From Zunongwangia profunda SM-A87 (lineage in GTDB: Bacteria; Bacteroidota; Bacteroidia; Flavobacteriales; Flavobacteriaceae), in the NCBI RefSeq assembly GCF_000023465.1, contig NC_014041.1, positions 2,858,001-2,922,000 of the forward strand: 64,000 nucleotides of DNA. Reading direction: 5' to 3'. Each line of letters opens with the position of its first letter. The first letter of the stretch is position 1. A program made the translations under genes and the position numbers. A model generated the notes under the pieces. That model was not told where the DNA came from. It saw nothing but the letters and a program-made list of their open reading frames with translations, and searched no databases. Shown here in pieces: positions 30,267 to 39,639 of the stretch.

Positions 30267-30428
30267 TTATCGTCTAAACAGTCTGCTTAATAATGAAATA
30301 ACCAGTAAAACGATAAAGATGTAGAAAATGATCTTAGCGATCTCTGTTGCTCCGGAAGCGATCCCTCCAAATCCAAAAATTGCGGCTACAATAGCAATGA
30401 TTAGGAAAATTACAATTAAACGTATCAT
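30267..30428 (-). CDS. DUF1328 small membrane protein
   Basis: 53 residues, two membrane helices separated by a Gly-rich turn: [20 protein letters not shown], then [19 protein letters not shown], ending in a basic SLLSRLFRR. This is the complete pattern of the DUF1328/YtjA family, found widely and often stress-induced. Start ATG at 30428. Function unknown. Confidence 0.85.
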   Translation of the reverse strand: MIRLIVIFLIIAIVAAIFGFGGIASGATEIAKIIFYIFIVLLVISLLSRLFRR

Positions 30429-30555
30429 AATAGATTTTTTTGATTAGCTATGCCTAAATTAGCGCAGGGATTCAGTGCAGACAAAAGATTATTAATACTT
30501 TAACAGAGGTGTTGTTAACAATTCTTAATTACATGACTCGAAAAAGCAATAGTTA

Positions 30556-32553
30556 TTAATATTCTATTAATTCTTTTAGTTTTTGTTGAAATTTTTGGTA
30601 GGGTAAATAACCGCTTTCCAAGGCAGGAGAAAAAGGAATTGGTGTTTCCAGACTGCCCAGTCTCATTACAGGAGCATCTAAAAACTCGAAACAATTTTCA
30701 CTAATTTGGGCGGCAATTTCTGAAGCCATACTGCCAAACAACGAATCTTCTATTACGATAATTACTCTTCCCGTCTTTTTTACGGAAGTGAAAATGGTCT
30801 CCTTATCTAAAGGCTGAAGGCTTCTTAGATCAATAACTTCAGTATCTTCTATATTTTCTTTTTCTATAATTTTCAATATTTCCTGTAAGGCAGCACCATA
30901 ACTGATAATCGTTAATCTTGTTCCTGGTCTTACGATAGCTGCCTTCCCTATTTCAACTTCATATTCCCCCATAGCAACAGGTTCTTTCTGCGTTCGGTAC
31001 AACGCTTTATGCTCAAAATATAACACAGGATTAGGATCGTTAATGGCAGCTAGCAATAAACCTTTAGCATCACTGGCATTTGAGGGATAAACTACTTTTA
31101 ATCCCGGTACCTTTGTAAACCAGGCTTCGTTAGACTGACTATGAAACGGCCCTGCTCCTACACCGGCCCCACAGGGCATTCTAATCACCACATCGGCATT
31201 TTGTCCCCATCGATAATACTGCTTGGCTATATAATTTACGATAGGATTAAAGCCTGAACTTACAAAATCGGCAAACTGCATTTCTACGACCGCTTTCATT
31301 CCCACAATTGAGAGCCCCGCAGCTACTTCTATAATCCCGCTTTCACAAATAGGAGTATTTCTTACGCGATGTTTACCAAACTCCTCTAAGAATCCAGATG
31401 TTATTTTAAAAACACCACCATACTCGGCAATATCCTGTCCCATTAAAACCAGGTTGGGATGTTGGCGCATGCCTATTTTTAAAGCATCACTTACCGCATC
31501 TATAAATCGTATTTCTTGTTTTTCTGATGAAATTTCAAGTGCCTGATTATGTGATTTTTGAAATACCTCATTTAACTCGGTACTTTCAGTAAAAACAGGA
31601 GGGTTATCATTCGCTGCAATACTCAGGTGCTCTTCTATTTCCTGTTTAATTTCCCATTTCATATGTGCTGCCCATTCGTTGTTTAAAATTCCGTGTTCCA
31701 GTAAATGCTGTTCATAGCGTAACACGGGATCTTTTTCTCCCCAATGCGCTAAAAGGCTGTCTGGAACATAAGCAGTACCGCTGGCTTCCTCGTGCCCACG
31801 CATTCTAAAGGTTTTAAACTCGATCAATACAGGACGCGGGTTTTCACGAATATCACTGGCGATATCAGATATTTTCGAGTAGACTTCCAACAGGTTATTT
31901 CCGTCGATTATATGGGATTCCATACCATAGCCTTTGGCGCGATCGGCCAAATGTTCACAGTGATATTGCTCATTTGTAGGAGTTGATAAACCGTAGCCGT
32001 TATTTTCGATGCAAAACAAAACCGGTAAGGCCCAGACGGATGCAATGTTTAGTGCTTCATGAAAATCACCTTCACTGGTTCCCCCTTCTCCGGTGAACAC
32101 CGCTGTTAGTCTTTTTTCGTTTCTTAATTTATGGGCAAGGGCAATACCGTCTGCAACACCTAGTTGCGGCCCTAAATGGGAGATCATCCCGATAATTTTG
32201 TATTCTTGCGTTCCAAAATGGAAACTGCGATCCCTGCCTTTTGTAAAACCATTCATTTTTCCCTGCCACTGCGAGAACAGGCGATGTAATGGGATATTTC
32301 TGGTTGTAAAAACTCCCAGATTGCGGTGCATGGGCAGGATATATTCTTCTTCCTGCAAAGCAGCTGTTAATCCAACCGAAATGGCTTCCTGTCCTATACC
32401 GGCAAACCATTTGCTTATTTTCCCCTGCCGTAGTAGAATAAGCATCTTTTCTTCTACCAGACGAGGTTTTAAAAGCTTTTTGTATAAGTCGATTAAAAAT
32501 TCTTGAGAATAGGCTTCTGAGGCAAAAAACATTTCTGTTGAAGGATGATCCAT
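30556..32553 (-). CDS. 2-oxoacid dehydrogenase E1, fused alpha and beta subunits
   Basis: 665 residues from ATG 32553; an upstream in-frame ATG at 32625 gives a less plausible 24-residue extension. The front half is E1-alpha with the thiamine-diphosphate motif GEGGTSEGDFHEALNIAS...NNGYG; the rear half (from about 350) is E1-beta (RFIDAVSDALKIGMRQ, GQDIAEYGGVFKI, CGAGVGAGPFHSQS, VIDLRSLQPLD). The enzyme decarboxylates a branched-chain 2-oxoacid or pyruvate and passes the acyl group to lipoyl-E2. Fused E1 of this type in flavobacteria is usually annotated as branched-chain 2-oxoisovalerate dehydrogenase. No E2/E3 gene is adjacent. Confidence 0.88.
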   Translation of the reverse strand: MDHPSTEMFFASEAYSQEFLIDLYKKLLKPRLVEEKMLILLRQGKISKWFAGIGQEAISVGLTAALQEEEYILPMHRNLGVFTTRNIPLHRLFSQWQGKMNGFTKGRDRSFHFGTQEYKIIGMISHLGPQLGVADGIALAHKLRNEKRLTAVFTGEGGTSEGDFHEALNIASVWALPVLFCIENNGYGLSTPTNEQYHCEHLADRAKGYGMESHIIDGNNLLEVYSKISDIASDIRENPRPVLIEFKTFRMRGHEEASGTAYVPDSLLAHWGEKDPVLRYEQHLLEHGILNNEWAAHMKWEIKQEIEEHLSIAANDNPPVFTESTELNEVFQKSHNQALEISSEKQEIRFIDAVSDALKIGMRQHPNLVLMGQDIAEYGGVFKITSGFLEEFGKHRVRNTPICESGIIEVAAGLSIVGMKAVVEMQFADFVSSGFNPIVNYIAKQYYRWGQNADVVIRMPCGAGVGAGPFHSQSNEAWFTKVPGLKVVYPSNASDAKGLLLAAINDPNPVLYFEHKALYRTQKEPVAMGEYEVEIGKAAIVRPGTRLTIISYGAALQEILKIIEKENIEDTEVIDLRSLQPLDKETIFTSVKKTGRVIIVIEDSLFGSMASEIAAQISENCFEFLDAPVMRLGSLETPIPFSPALESGYLPYQKFQQKLKELIEY

Positions 32554-32713
32554 AGCTACAAGTCTAGTTATATTCAAATGTAAAGAAATAGAAAATGAAG
32601 CGTCTATGGATTTTAGAAAAAACACGAATTTTTTACCTGTTTATTCCGTTTAAAATATGTAATTTTAAGACTGCCATCTACGGCTGCATTTGTTAGCTAA
32701 GTATTAAATCCTG

Positions 32714-32743
32714 TTGAAATTGGCCTTTTTTTCATTAAGTTTG
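32714..32743 (+). promoter_or_regulatory. Promoter of the oxygenase-ppk operon
   Basis: TTG at 32714-32716 and TAAGTTTG at 32736-32743 (consensus TAnnTTTG), 19 bases apart, about 30 bases before the first ATG; this matches the Bacteroidota -33/-7 arrangement. Confidence 0.6.
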
Positions 32744-32772
32744 TGTGCTTTATCAATAAAAAAAGAGATTAA

Positions 32773-33729
32773 ATGGCAATGACGAATATACCTAGTGTTG
32801 ATCTTGCAGATTTTGTATCTGATGATCCTGCAAGAAAGCAAAAGTTTGTTGATGAAATAGGGAAAGCTTACGAAGAAATAGGGTTTGTAGCGCTTAAAAA
32901 TCATTTTTTAAGTGATGATCTGGTGGAAGAATTATACAAAGAGGTTAAAGCTTTTTTTAACTTACCGGTAGAAACCAAACAGCAATACGAAATAGAAGGC
33001 CTGGCCGGACAACGCGGTTATATTTCCTTTGGGAAGGAACATGCCAAAGGAAAAAAAGAAGGGGATTTAAAAGAATTCTGGCATTTTGGGCAGGAACCCG
33101 CTGAAGATGCTAATCTAAAAGAAGAATACCCGGAAAATGTACAGGTAAAAGAGCTTAAGGATTTTAATCATGTGGGTATGGAAGCCTATCGCATGCTTGA
33201 AAAAACCGGGATTTACGTATTACGTGCGTTAGCCTTGTATATTGGTCTGGAAGAAACTTATTTTGACCACTGGGCCAGTAACGGGAACTCTATTTTAAGA
33301 CCTATCCACTACCCTCCTATTACAGAGGAGCCTAAAGGAGCCGTACGTGCCGGTGCCCATGGTGATATTAATTTAATCACTTTGTTAATGGGAGCGTCAA
33401 CCGGAGGTTTACAGGTGCTTAGGAAAGATGGTGAATGGATCGATGCGGTACCCGGTGAAGACGAACTTGTGATTAATGTTGGAGATATGCTGGAACGACA
33501 TACCAATAATAAATTGCGCTCTACGATTCACCGCGTGATTAACCCACCTAAGGAGCAATGGAGTGAACCTCGTTATTCTATTCCTTTCTTTATGCATCCT
33601 CGTAGTGAAATGCCTTTAGATTGTTTAGAAGAATGTATAGATGAAGAACATCCAAAACATTACGAAGATATTACTGCAGGTGAATTTTTACACCAGCGAC
33701 TTGTGGAAATTGGATTATTGAAAAAGTAA
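32773..33729 (+). CDS. Isopenicillin-N-synthase-like 2-oxoglutarate/Fe(II) oxygenase
   Basis: 318 residues: DIOX_N region at the front (NIPSVDLADFVSDDPARKQK, EIGFVALKNHFLS) and the 2OG-Fe(II) core with iron ligands His and Asp in AHGDINLITLL and His in RSTIHRVINP, plus 2OG-binding Arg in RYSIPFFMHP. These enzymes hydroxylate or desaturate small molecules; the substrate of this widespread flavobacterial member is not known. First gene of a six-gene rightward run with intergenic gaps mostly of a few bases. Confidence 0.9.
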   Translation: MAMTNIPSVDLADFVSDDPARKQKFVDEIGKAYEEIGFVALKNHFLSDDLVEELYKEVKAFFNLPVETKQQYEIEGLAGQRGYISFGKEHAKGKKEGDLKEFWHFGQEPAEDANLKEEYPENVQVKELKDFNHVGMEAYRMLEKTGIYVLRALALYIGLEETYFDHWASNGNSILRPIHYPPITEEPKGAVRAGAHGDINLITLLMGASTGGLQVLRKDGEWIDAVPGEDELVINVGDMLERHTNNKLRSTIHRVINPPKEQWSEPRYSIPFFMHPRSEMPLDCLEECIDEEHPKHYEDITAGEFLHQRLVEIGLLKK

Positions 33730-33732
33730 TTT

Positions 33733-34089
33733 ATGGCTAAAAAGAAATTAGGACTAGAGGACTTAGGCGGATTTGTTTTTTCTACGAATAATGATTTTGA
33801 TGAAAGTGAGTATGTAGAAAACGAACAGGAAGAAAACCTAAAACCAAAAGACCAACGACTGGAAGCTCATTTTAGTAATAAAGGCCGCGGTGGTAAAACC
33901 GTGACCATAGTAAAAGGATTTGTTGGCCCCGATGAAGATTTGATCGCATTGGGGAAACTTTTAAAGAAAAAATGCGGTGTTGGCGGCTCTACCAAAGATG
34001 GTGAAATCATCATACAGGGGGACGATCGCGAAAAAGTGATGCAAATCCTGCAAAAAGAAGGATATAACATAAAACGCGTTGGCGGATAA
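33733..34089 (+). CDS. SUI1/eIF1-family translation factor (YciH-like)
   Basis: 118 residues. The C-terminal 80 residues hold the SUI1 domain (GGKTVTIVKGFVGPDEDL, KKKCGVGGSTKDGEIIIQGD, VMQILQKEGYNIKRVGG). Homologues bind the 30S subunit and influence start-codon selection. The acidic N-terminal 45 residues are variable. Starts 3 bases after the oxygenase stop and ends 2 bases before the next gene. Confidence 0.92.
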   Translation: MAKKKLGLEDLGGFVFSTNNDFDESEYVENEQEENLKPKDQRLEAHFSNKGRGGKTVTIVKGFVGPDEDLIALGKLLKKKCGVGGSTKDGEIIIQGDDREKVMQILQKEGYNIKRVGG

Positions 34090-34091
34090 TT

Positions 34092-35024
34092 TTGGAAAAA
34101 AAACCTTTACATATAATTAATGGCGATAGCCTCGCAGAAAGCGTGGCAGAGCTGGATTTACCGGGCCAACAGATCGTTTGGCGTGAAATGCTTTGTGAAG
34201 GTCCTGCAGTACAGGAAGTCGGATCGGCCGAATTTATAAAAATAAGAAAGAAATTTCTTCAAAATTTTTATGGAATTTCTGCGGAAGACTACCAGCATGA
34301 ATTTGTTTCAGAATTAAAAAAACTCAAAAAGATCGAAGACTATGATCATATCATTTTATGGTTTGAATTCGATCTTTTTTGCCATATAAACGTATTGGCT
34401 ACGATTAGCTATCTTACCGAGCATAAAAAAGAGGTACCGTTTTACCTTGTTTGCAGCAAGAAATTAAAAGGTGACGAAAAACTCACCCCTCTTTCTCAAT
34501 TATCAGGAAAGCAACTTTTAAATCATTATAACAATAAAATTTTACTGGTAGAGAACGATTTGGAAGTAGCGAATCTTATGTGGGAACTGTATTGTAGTAA
34601 CAACCCAATACTGTTAAAACGCCAGATAAAAACCAATACCAATTTCGAGTATCTTTCCAGTTGTATCAGGGCGCATATCGAGCGCTTTCCTAACAGTATC
34701 ACTGGCATCAATTCTTTAGAACGAAATATCCTTCGTTTAATTAGGGAACGAAACATCAATAATTATACGCAACTTATGGGATATGCCCTGGAGTATCAGG
34801 GGTATTATGGCTATAGCGATGTACAGATGAGACGTATACTGGAGAAGCTGTCTATTTTTTATGCCGCTGAAGGACAAAAAGTAAAACTTACCGAAAAAGG
34901 TCATTTAGTGCTGGACGGTAAGAAAAATTTTTATCGGGAATTAAAGAATGATGATGTTTTTGGAGGAGCCAAAATGTATGATTTTCTTTATGATCCTGAA
35001 GTACATCAATTATTAAAATTATAA
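34092..35024 (+). CDS. DUF1835-domain protein (TTG start)
   Basis: 310 residues. Begins with TTG at 34092, two bases after the previous stop; no ATG nearby would keep the conserved N-terminus (PLHIINGDSLAESVAELDLP), which is the DUF1835 hallmark, followed by WREMLCEGP and IILWFEFDLFCHINVLA. The C-terminal part resembles the DUF3658 winged-helix region (LMGYALEYQGYYGYSDVQMR). Function unknown; conserved in this operon position. Confidence 0.85.
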   Translation: MEKKPLHIINGDSLAESVAELDLPGQQIVWREMLCEGPAVQEVGSAEFIKIRKKFLQNFYGISAEDYQHEFVSELKKLKKIEDYDHIILWFEFDLFCHINVLATISYLTEHKKEVPFYLVCSKKLKGDEKLTPLSQLSGKQLLNHYNNKILLVENDLEVANLMWELYCSNNPILLKRQIKTNTNFEYLSSCIRAHIERFPNSITGINSLERNILRLIRERNINNYTQLMGYALEYQGYYGYSDVQMRRILEKLSIFYAAEGQKVKLTEKGHLVLDGKKNFYRELKNDDVFGGAKMYDFLYDPEVHQLLKL

Positions 35025-35025
35025 C

Positions 35026-35895
35026 ATGCCCTTAAAAGCTTCTGAATTTATTCTGAACGAAGATGGTAGCATCTATCATTTAAATTTGCGCCCAGAACAT
35101 TTAGCCGATACGATTATTACCGTTGGTGATCCCGATCGTGTAGCTAAGGTTACCGAACATTTTGACGATATAGAATTCAGCATTAAAAAAAGGGAGTTTC
35201 ATACTCAAACCGGGAGCTATCGCGGTAAACGTATTAGTGTAATTTCTACCGGAATTGGAACTGATAATATCGATATTGTTTTTAATGAGCTTGATGCCTT
35301 AGTGAATATTGATTTTGAAAAAAAAGAGGTCAAAAAACAAATAAAATCGCTAGATATTATAAGAATTGGAACAACCGGTAGCATCCAGGCCGAAATTCCG
35401 ATAGATACTTTCCTTTTAAGCGAAAAAGCTATTGGCTTTGATGGATTACTTCACTTTTATCAAAGTGAGGAGATAATAGATAATCATTTTTCCGAAGCCT
35501 TTATAAAACATATGGATTGGTTCCCAAAAAAAGCACATCCGTATGTTGTTGACAATAGTAAAAAATTACAGAAGCTATTAGATGCTGAAGATATTTTTAA
35601 AGGGATTACGGCGACAAATATCGGTTTTTATGGCCCGCAGGGACGCTCACTGCGTCTTGGTTTACAGGATGATCAAATGAATGCTAAACTGGCGACCTTC
35701 AATTATCATGATCAAAAAATCACGAATCTTGAAATGGAAACCTCTGGTATTTACGGTATGTCTAAACTGTTGGGACATAATGCTGTTTCTATGAATGTGA
35801 TTCTGGCCAATCGTGCCACAGGAGAATTTAGCACAACGCCACAAAAAACCATGGAGAAACTTATTGGCCACTGCCTGGATAAACTAACTTCCTGA
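35026..35895 (+). CDS. Nucleoside phosphorylase (uridine phosphorylase-like)
   Basis: 289 residues, PNP/UDP family. Phosphate-binding IITVGDPDRVAKVTEHFDD at the front, VISTGIGTDNIDIVFNEL, IRIGTTGSIQAEIPIDTF, and the ribose-binding NLEMETSGIYGMSKLLGH near the end. It splits a (probably pyrimidine) nucleoside with phosphate for salvage. Base specificity is not certain from sequence. Starts one base after the DUF1835 stop. Confidence 0.88.
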   Translation: MPLKASEFILNEDGSIYHLNLRPEHLADTIITVGDPDRVAKVTEHFDDIEFSIKKREFHTQTGSYRGKRISVISTGIGTDNIDIVFNELDALVNIDFEKKEVKKQIKSLDIIRIGTTGSIQAEIPIDTFLLSEKAIGFDGLLHFYQSEEIIDNHFSEAFIKHMDWFPKKAHPYVVDNSKKLQKLLDAEDIFKGITATNIGFYGPQGRSLRLGLQDDQMNAKLATFNYHDQKITNLEMETSGIYGMSKLLGHNAVSMNVILANRATGEFSTTPQKTMEKLIGHCLDKLTS

Positions 35896-35970
35896 GCCTT
35901 ATTTAACAGAAAATTAGAATACGAACAAAAGTCAACTTTGTATTTTTGGTTAAATACAAGCGAACTAGAA

Positions 35971-38019
35971 ATGCAACAACCCACCGAAGATCGATTTAGA
36001 CATCGGGACCTTAATTGGCTATATTTTAATGAAAGAGTTCTACAGGAAGCAGAAGATAAATTAAACCCACTTTTTGAACGTATAAAGTTTCTCGCCATAT
36101 TTTCCTCAAATCTGGATGAGTATTTTAGAGTGCGGGTATCTCAGCTTCGCCAAATGAAGCGTGTAGAAAAAAGTATTCGTAAAAAGCTGGCTTTAAAGCC
36201 AAACCGACTTACCAAACAAATTTTAAAGGAAGTAAAAGAACAGCAGGATCGTTTTGGTGCTATCTATACCATGCAAATTCTACCCGAACTTGCTGCAAAT
36301 AATATTCATATCGTAGATTCCGAACATTTTACGAAAGAACAACAGGATTTTACCAATACCTATTTTACAGATCATGTAAAAAAACATCTGGAAATTAAAA
36401 AAGTAGATCTTTCTAAAGAAAATGATCTTTTTCTAGATAACGCCATGATTTATTTTTTAATCACTTTCGATAATGAAAACGAATTGGGTGTGGTGAATAT
36501 TCCGGTAGATCAGTGTGGTCGTTTTGTTTATTTTGAGCATGGTAAAAATATGCTTACCTATTTAGATGAAATCGTGCGGAGTGAGCTTCCCTGTTTATTT
36601 CCCAAAGATAATATTACCGGCATCTACGAAATAAAGTTAAGTCGGGATGCTGAGCTTTATATCGAAGATCAATACGAAGGCGTGCTGGCCGAGAAGATCT
36701 ATGAAAGTTTAAAACAGCGTACAGATGGCCAGCCTACCCGTCTGCTCTATGATGCCGCTATGCCCAAAGCGGTACAGAAGAAACTAAGACACCTGCTGCA
36801 TTTAGGAAAAATAGATATGATGCCGGGAGGTAAATATCATAACTTCAAAGATTTTTTATCGCTAAAAGATCCCACCAATAACCCAGAACTTCATTTTGGT
36901 GAACATCCTCCCATAGCGCATAAAATTTTAGAAAATTCGACTGATTATTTTAAGAGTATAAAAGAAAAAGATCAGTTAGTTCATTTTCCTTATATGTCAT
37001 TTCAATACGTTGAGCGCTTTTTGGATCAGGCGGTAAAGGATGATCATGTGACCCACATTAAAATATCACTTTACAGGGTAGCTGATAATTCTCCCTTAAC
37101 CAGCAGTTTGCTGGAAGCCCTGGAAAAAGGAAAAGAGGTCACTGTATTTGTAGAAGCAAAAGCCCGTTTTGATGAAGAAAATAATATCATCTGGGGAAGA
37201 AAATTTGAAGAAAAAGGAGCGAATGTCATTTACAGCTTTCCAAAAATTAAGGTACATTCCAAGATCATGATGATTTCTAGACAGGAAGGTAAAGAAAGCG
37301 TAAACTATTCGTATATCGGTACCGGTAATTTTAACAGCGATACTTCAAAAATTTATTGTGACCATGCCCTTTTTACCGCTAACCCCAAACTAACCAAAGA
37401 AATGGCCAGGCTTTTTATGGTATTAGAGGGCGAACTTATCGTACCAAGAGAAAAGCATCTTTTAATATCCCCATTTTCAACTCGGCAAAAATTTACCACC
37501 TTGATCTATAATGAGATCGAAAATGCGCGAATGGGGAAAAAAGCAAAAATCACTGCTAAAATGAATAGCCTGGAAGATTACGAAATTATAGATCTTCTTT
37601 ATAAAGCCAGCAAAGCGGGGGTAGAAATACGACTTTTAGTACGCGGATTCACATGTTTGATTCCCGGAGTTGAAGGTTTAAGCGAAAATATTTATATTAC
37701 GAGTGTTGTTGACCGTTATTTAGAGCACGGCAGAATTTATCTTTTTGAAAATGATGGCGATGAATTGATGTTTTTTGGAAGTGCCGACTGGATGAACCGA
37801 AATCTCGATCGCCGGATTGAGGTAGTAACCCCGATTTATGACAGGGACATTTTTGAAGAATTAAAAGATATTCTCACCATTCAGTTAAGTGATAATGTAA
37901 AAGCCAGAATTCAGGATGCCGGAGAAACCAACCAGTATGTAAAACCTGGAAAAGATGAGCATAAGAACAGGTCGCAATATGCAATCTATGATTACCTCAA
38001 ACAAAAACATAATATATGA
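35971..38019 (+). CDS. ppk1: Polyphosphate kinase 1
   Basis: 682 residues from the ATG at 35971; a TTG at 35938 would add eleven. All domains are present: N-terminal helical (FRHRDLNWLYFNERVLQEAE, FFAIFSSNLDEYFRVRV-like), head domain, and two PLD-like catalytic domains with KVHSKIMMI (histidine that becomes phosphorylated), YSYIGTGNFNSDTSKIYCDH and the second site near LEHGRIYLFENDGDELMFFG. It makes polyphosphate from ATP. It overlaps the next gene by 4 bases. Confidence 0.95.
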   Translation: MQQPTEDRFRHRDLNWLYFNERVLQEAEDKLNPLFERIKFLAIFSSNLDEYFRVRVSQLRQMKRVEKSIRKKLALKPNRLTKQILKEVKEQQDRFGAIYTMQILPELAANNIHIVDSEHFTKEQQDFTNTYFTDHVKKHLEIKKVDLSKENDLFLDNAMIYFLITFDNENELGVVNIPVDQCGRFVYFEHGKNMLTYLDEIVRSELPCLFPKDNITGIYEIKLSRDAELYIEDQYEGVLAEKIYESLKQRTDGQPTRLLYDAAMPKAVQKKLRHLLHLGKIDMMPGGKYHNFKDFLSLKDPTNNPELHFGEHPPIAHKILENSTDYFKSIKEKDQLVHFPYMSFQYVERFLDQAVKDDHVTHIKISLYRVADNSPLTSSLLEALEKGKEVTVFVEAKARFDEENNIIWGRKFEEKGANVIYSFPKIKVHSKIMMISRQEGKESVNYSYIGTGNFNSDTSKIYCDHALFTANPKLTKEMARLFMVLEGELIVPREKHLLISPFSTRQKFTTLIYNEIENARMGKKAKITAKMNSLEDYEIIDLLYKASKAGVEIRLLVRGFTCLIPGVEGLSENIYITSVVDRYLEHGRIYLFENDGDELMFFGSADWMNRNLDRRIEVVTPIYDRDIFEELKDILTIQLSDNVKARIQDAGETNQYVKPGKDEHKNRSQYAIYDYLKQKHNI

Positions 38020-38867
38020 AAACTCTAAAAGTAGGCGGAGTCCCAGAACATTTTAACCTTCCGTGGCATTTGTGCATTGAAAATGATGAATTTAAAAATC
38101 AGGATATCAATGTGATCTGGAAAGATTTCCCGGATGGTACCGGAGCAATGACAAGGGCACTGCGAAATGGAGAGATAGATGTGGCCGTACTACTTACCGA
38201 GGGTGCCGTAAAAGATATTATTTCTGGAAACGAAGCTAGAATTGTACAGTCTTATATTGCATCTTCGCTTATTTGGGGAATCCATGTAGATGCCGGATCT
38301 GATTATCAAAGTATCGAAGATTTAGCTGGTAAAAAAGTAGCGATTAGCCGGGTTGGCTCGGGTTCACAGTTAATGGCTTATGTCAATGCGCAAAATCAGG
38401 CTTGGGATCCTTCCAAGCTGGAATTCGAAATTGTCGGAGATATTAACGGAGCCGTTAAAGCTTTAAAAGAAGGTCGTGCCGATTATTTTATGTGGGAGCA
38501 TTTCACGACCAAACCTCTTGTAGATAATGGCACTTTTAGAAGGGTTGTAGACTGCCCTACTCCATGGCCTTGTTTTGTGATTGCCGTAAAAAATGAAATT
38601 TTAAAAATTGATTATGCTGATGTGCGCAAAATGATCGATATCGTAAATCAAAAATCTTCTGAAATTTTAAACATTCCGGGAATCGATAAAGTTTTTGCCG
38701 AGCGTTACGGACAAAAAATTGAAGATATTAGAAAGTGGATGGAAATTACAAGCTGGAGTCAGCAACAAATTAGCGAAGCAGACCTGGAAGAAGTGCAGCA
38801 ACAATTATTAAGACTTGATCTTATTTCTAATACTATCGATAGTTCCTGTATTTTGTATAATCTGTAA
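38016..38867 (+). CDS. Substrate-binding-protein-like domain without signal peptide
   Basis: 283 residues of the NMT1/SsuA-like periplasmic-binding fold: VGGVPEHFNLPWHLCIENDE, ALRNGEIDVAVLLTEGA, SIEDLAGKKVAISRVGSGSQ, ALKEGRADYFMWEHFT. There is no signal peptide, so it is cytoplasmic, and no ABC permease or ATPase is nearby. It overlaps ppk1 by 4 bases (ATGA). A related fold is used in some pathways as an enzyme (for example menaquinone MqnA/MqnD or pyrimidine THI5), so a catalytic role is possible. Substrate unknown. Confidence 0.75.
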   Translation: MKTLKVGGVPEHFNLPWHLCIENDEFKNQDINVIWKDFPDGTGAMTRALRNGEIDVAVLLTEGAVKDIISGNEARIVQSYIASSLIWGIHVDAGSDYQSIEDLAGKKVAISRVGSGSQLMAYVNAQNQAWDPSKLEFEIVGDINGAVKALKEGRADYFMWEHFTTKPLVDNGTFRRVVDCPTPWPCFVIAVKNEILKIDYADVRKMIDIVNQKSSEILNIPGIDKVFAERYGQKIEDIRKWMEITSWSQQQISEADLEEVQQQLLRLDLISNTIDSSCILYNL

Positions 38868-38879
38868 GAATCTAGAGTT

Positions 38880-39010
38880 TATGGCAAATAGTTTTTTGTT
38901 TATCGATAATTGAATATTGAAAAGACTTCTCGATACAATTTCTCATTCTTCGAAATCACTCGAAGTGACAGTAGAGTTTAAAGTTTTTAGTTGCAAGGTT
39001 CAAAATTTAA
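38880..39010. repeat. Partial REP-like repeat
   Basis: GACTTCTCGATACAATTTCT, then CACTCGAAGTGACAGTAGAG and an A/T-rich TTTAAAGTTTTTAGTTG tail; a diverged single copy of the palindromic unit between the binding-protein gene and the IS remnant. Confidence 0.65.
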
Positions 39011-39105
39011 AGTACGCTAAGGATTCTTATTTTTAATACAGTATACGATATACAGTTTTCTGTTTACCAACTGACCTTGCCTGAATAAGGTTGCCTTTTT
39101 TCAAG

Positions 39106-39639
39106 TTAATAATTTATTTTAAATACTGGTCTTTGTTCAGTAGCTAAGCGCTGAACAAAGTTTAAAAATTCTTGTGGTTTCCTATTTTTCAGTGAACCAT
39201 GTGGCCGCTCAAAATTATATAAATAAATGGCCTCTTCTACCAACTTTTGAGCTTGTTTAAGTGATATATTCATATTTTCGAAATTGATATACTCATTCTT
39301 AAGTATCCCATTTATAGACTCTGCATGGGCATTCTCCCAGGCTTTCCCTCCCATGCTAGGGGTGGTTGAATAGTGCTTATGGAGTTGTTCCATTTTGTCT
39401 GAACCATACTGGCTGCCCCTGTCTGAATGAAAAATAAGTTTTTTGCGTTCTTGATTGTCTAGAACTGCTACAGCCATCTTAAAGGCTGGAACAACGGTGT
39501 CCTCTGTGGTCATGTTGGCCGATAAGCTCCATCCTGTAATCATTCGGCTATAAACATCTAGCACCAGGGTAAGATAGTAATGGCATCCTATATTAAACGA
39601 TATATAAGTCATGTGGAAAGACTTTTCACCGTACAACAA
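39106..39639 (-). pseudogene. Truncated IS3-family transposase (OrfB C-terminal part)
   Basis: About 170 residues of an integrase-core (rve) domain: YLTLVLDVYSRMITGWSLSA, the second catalytic Asp in FHSDRGSQYGS, the Glu in NAHAESINGILKNEY, and the C-terminal YNFERPHGSLKNRKPQEFL. Homology starts at TYISFNIG, exactly after the first catalytic Asp that should precede it; there the sequence changes to the dispersed repeat (GTACGGTGAAAAGTC on the minus strand). OrfA, the first half of OrfB and the far inverted repeat are missing. It cannot be an active transposase. Confidence 0.88.

Noticed and set aside
30556..32625. Start of the E1 gene at 32625
   Set aside because: The 24 extra residues have no resemblance to E1 proteins; the ATG at 32553 fits better.
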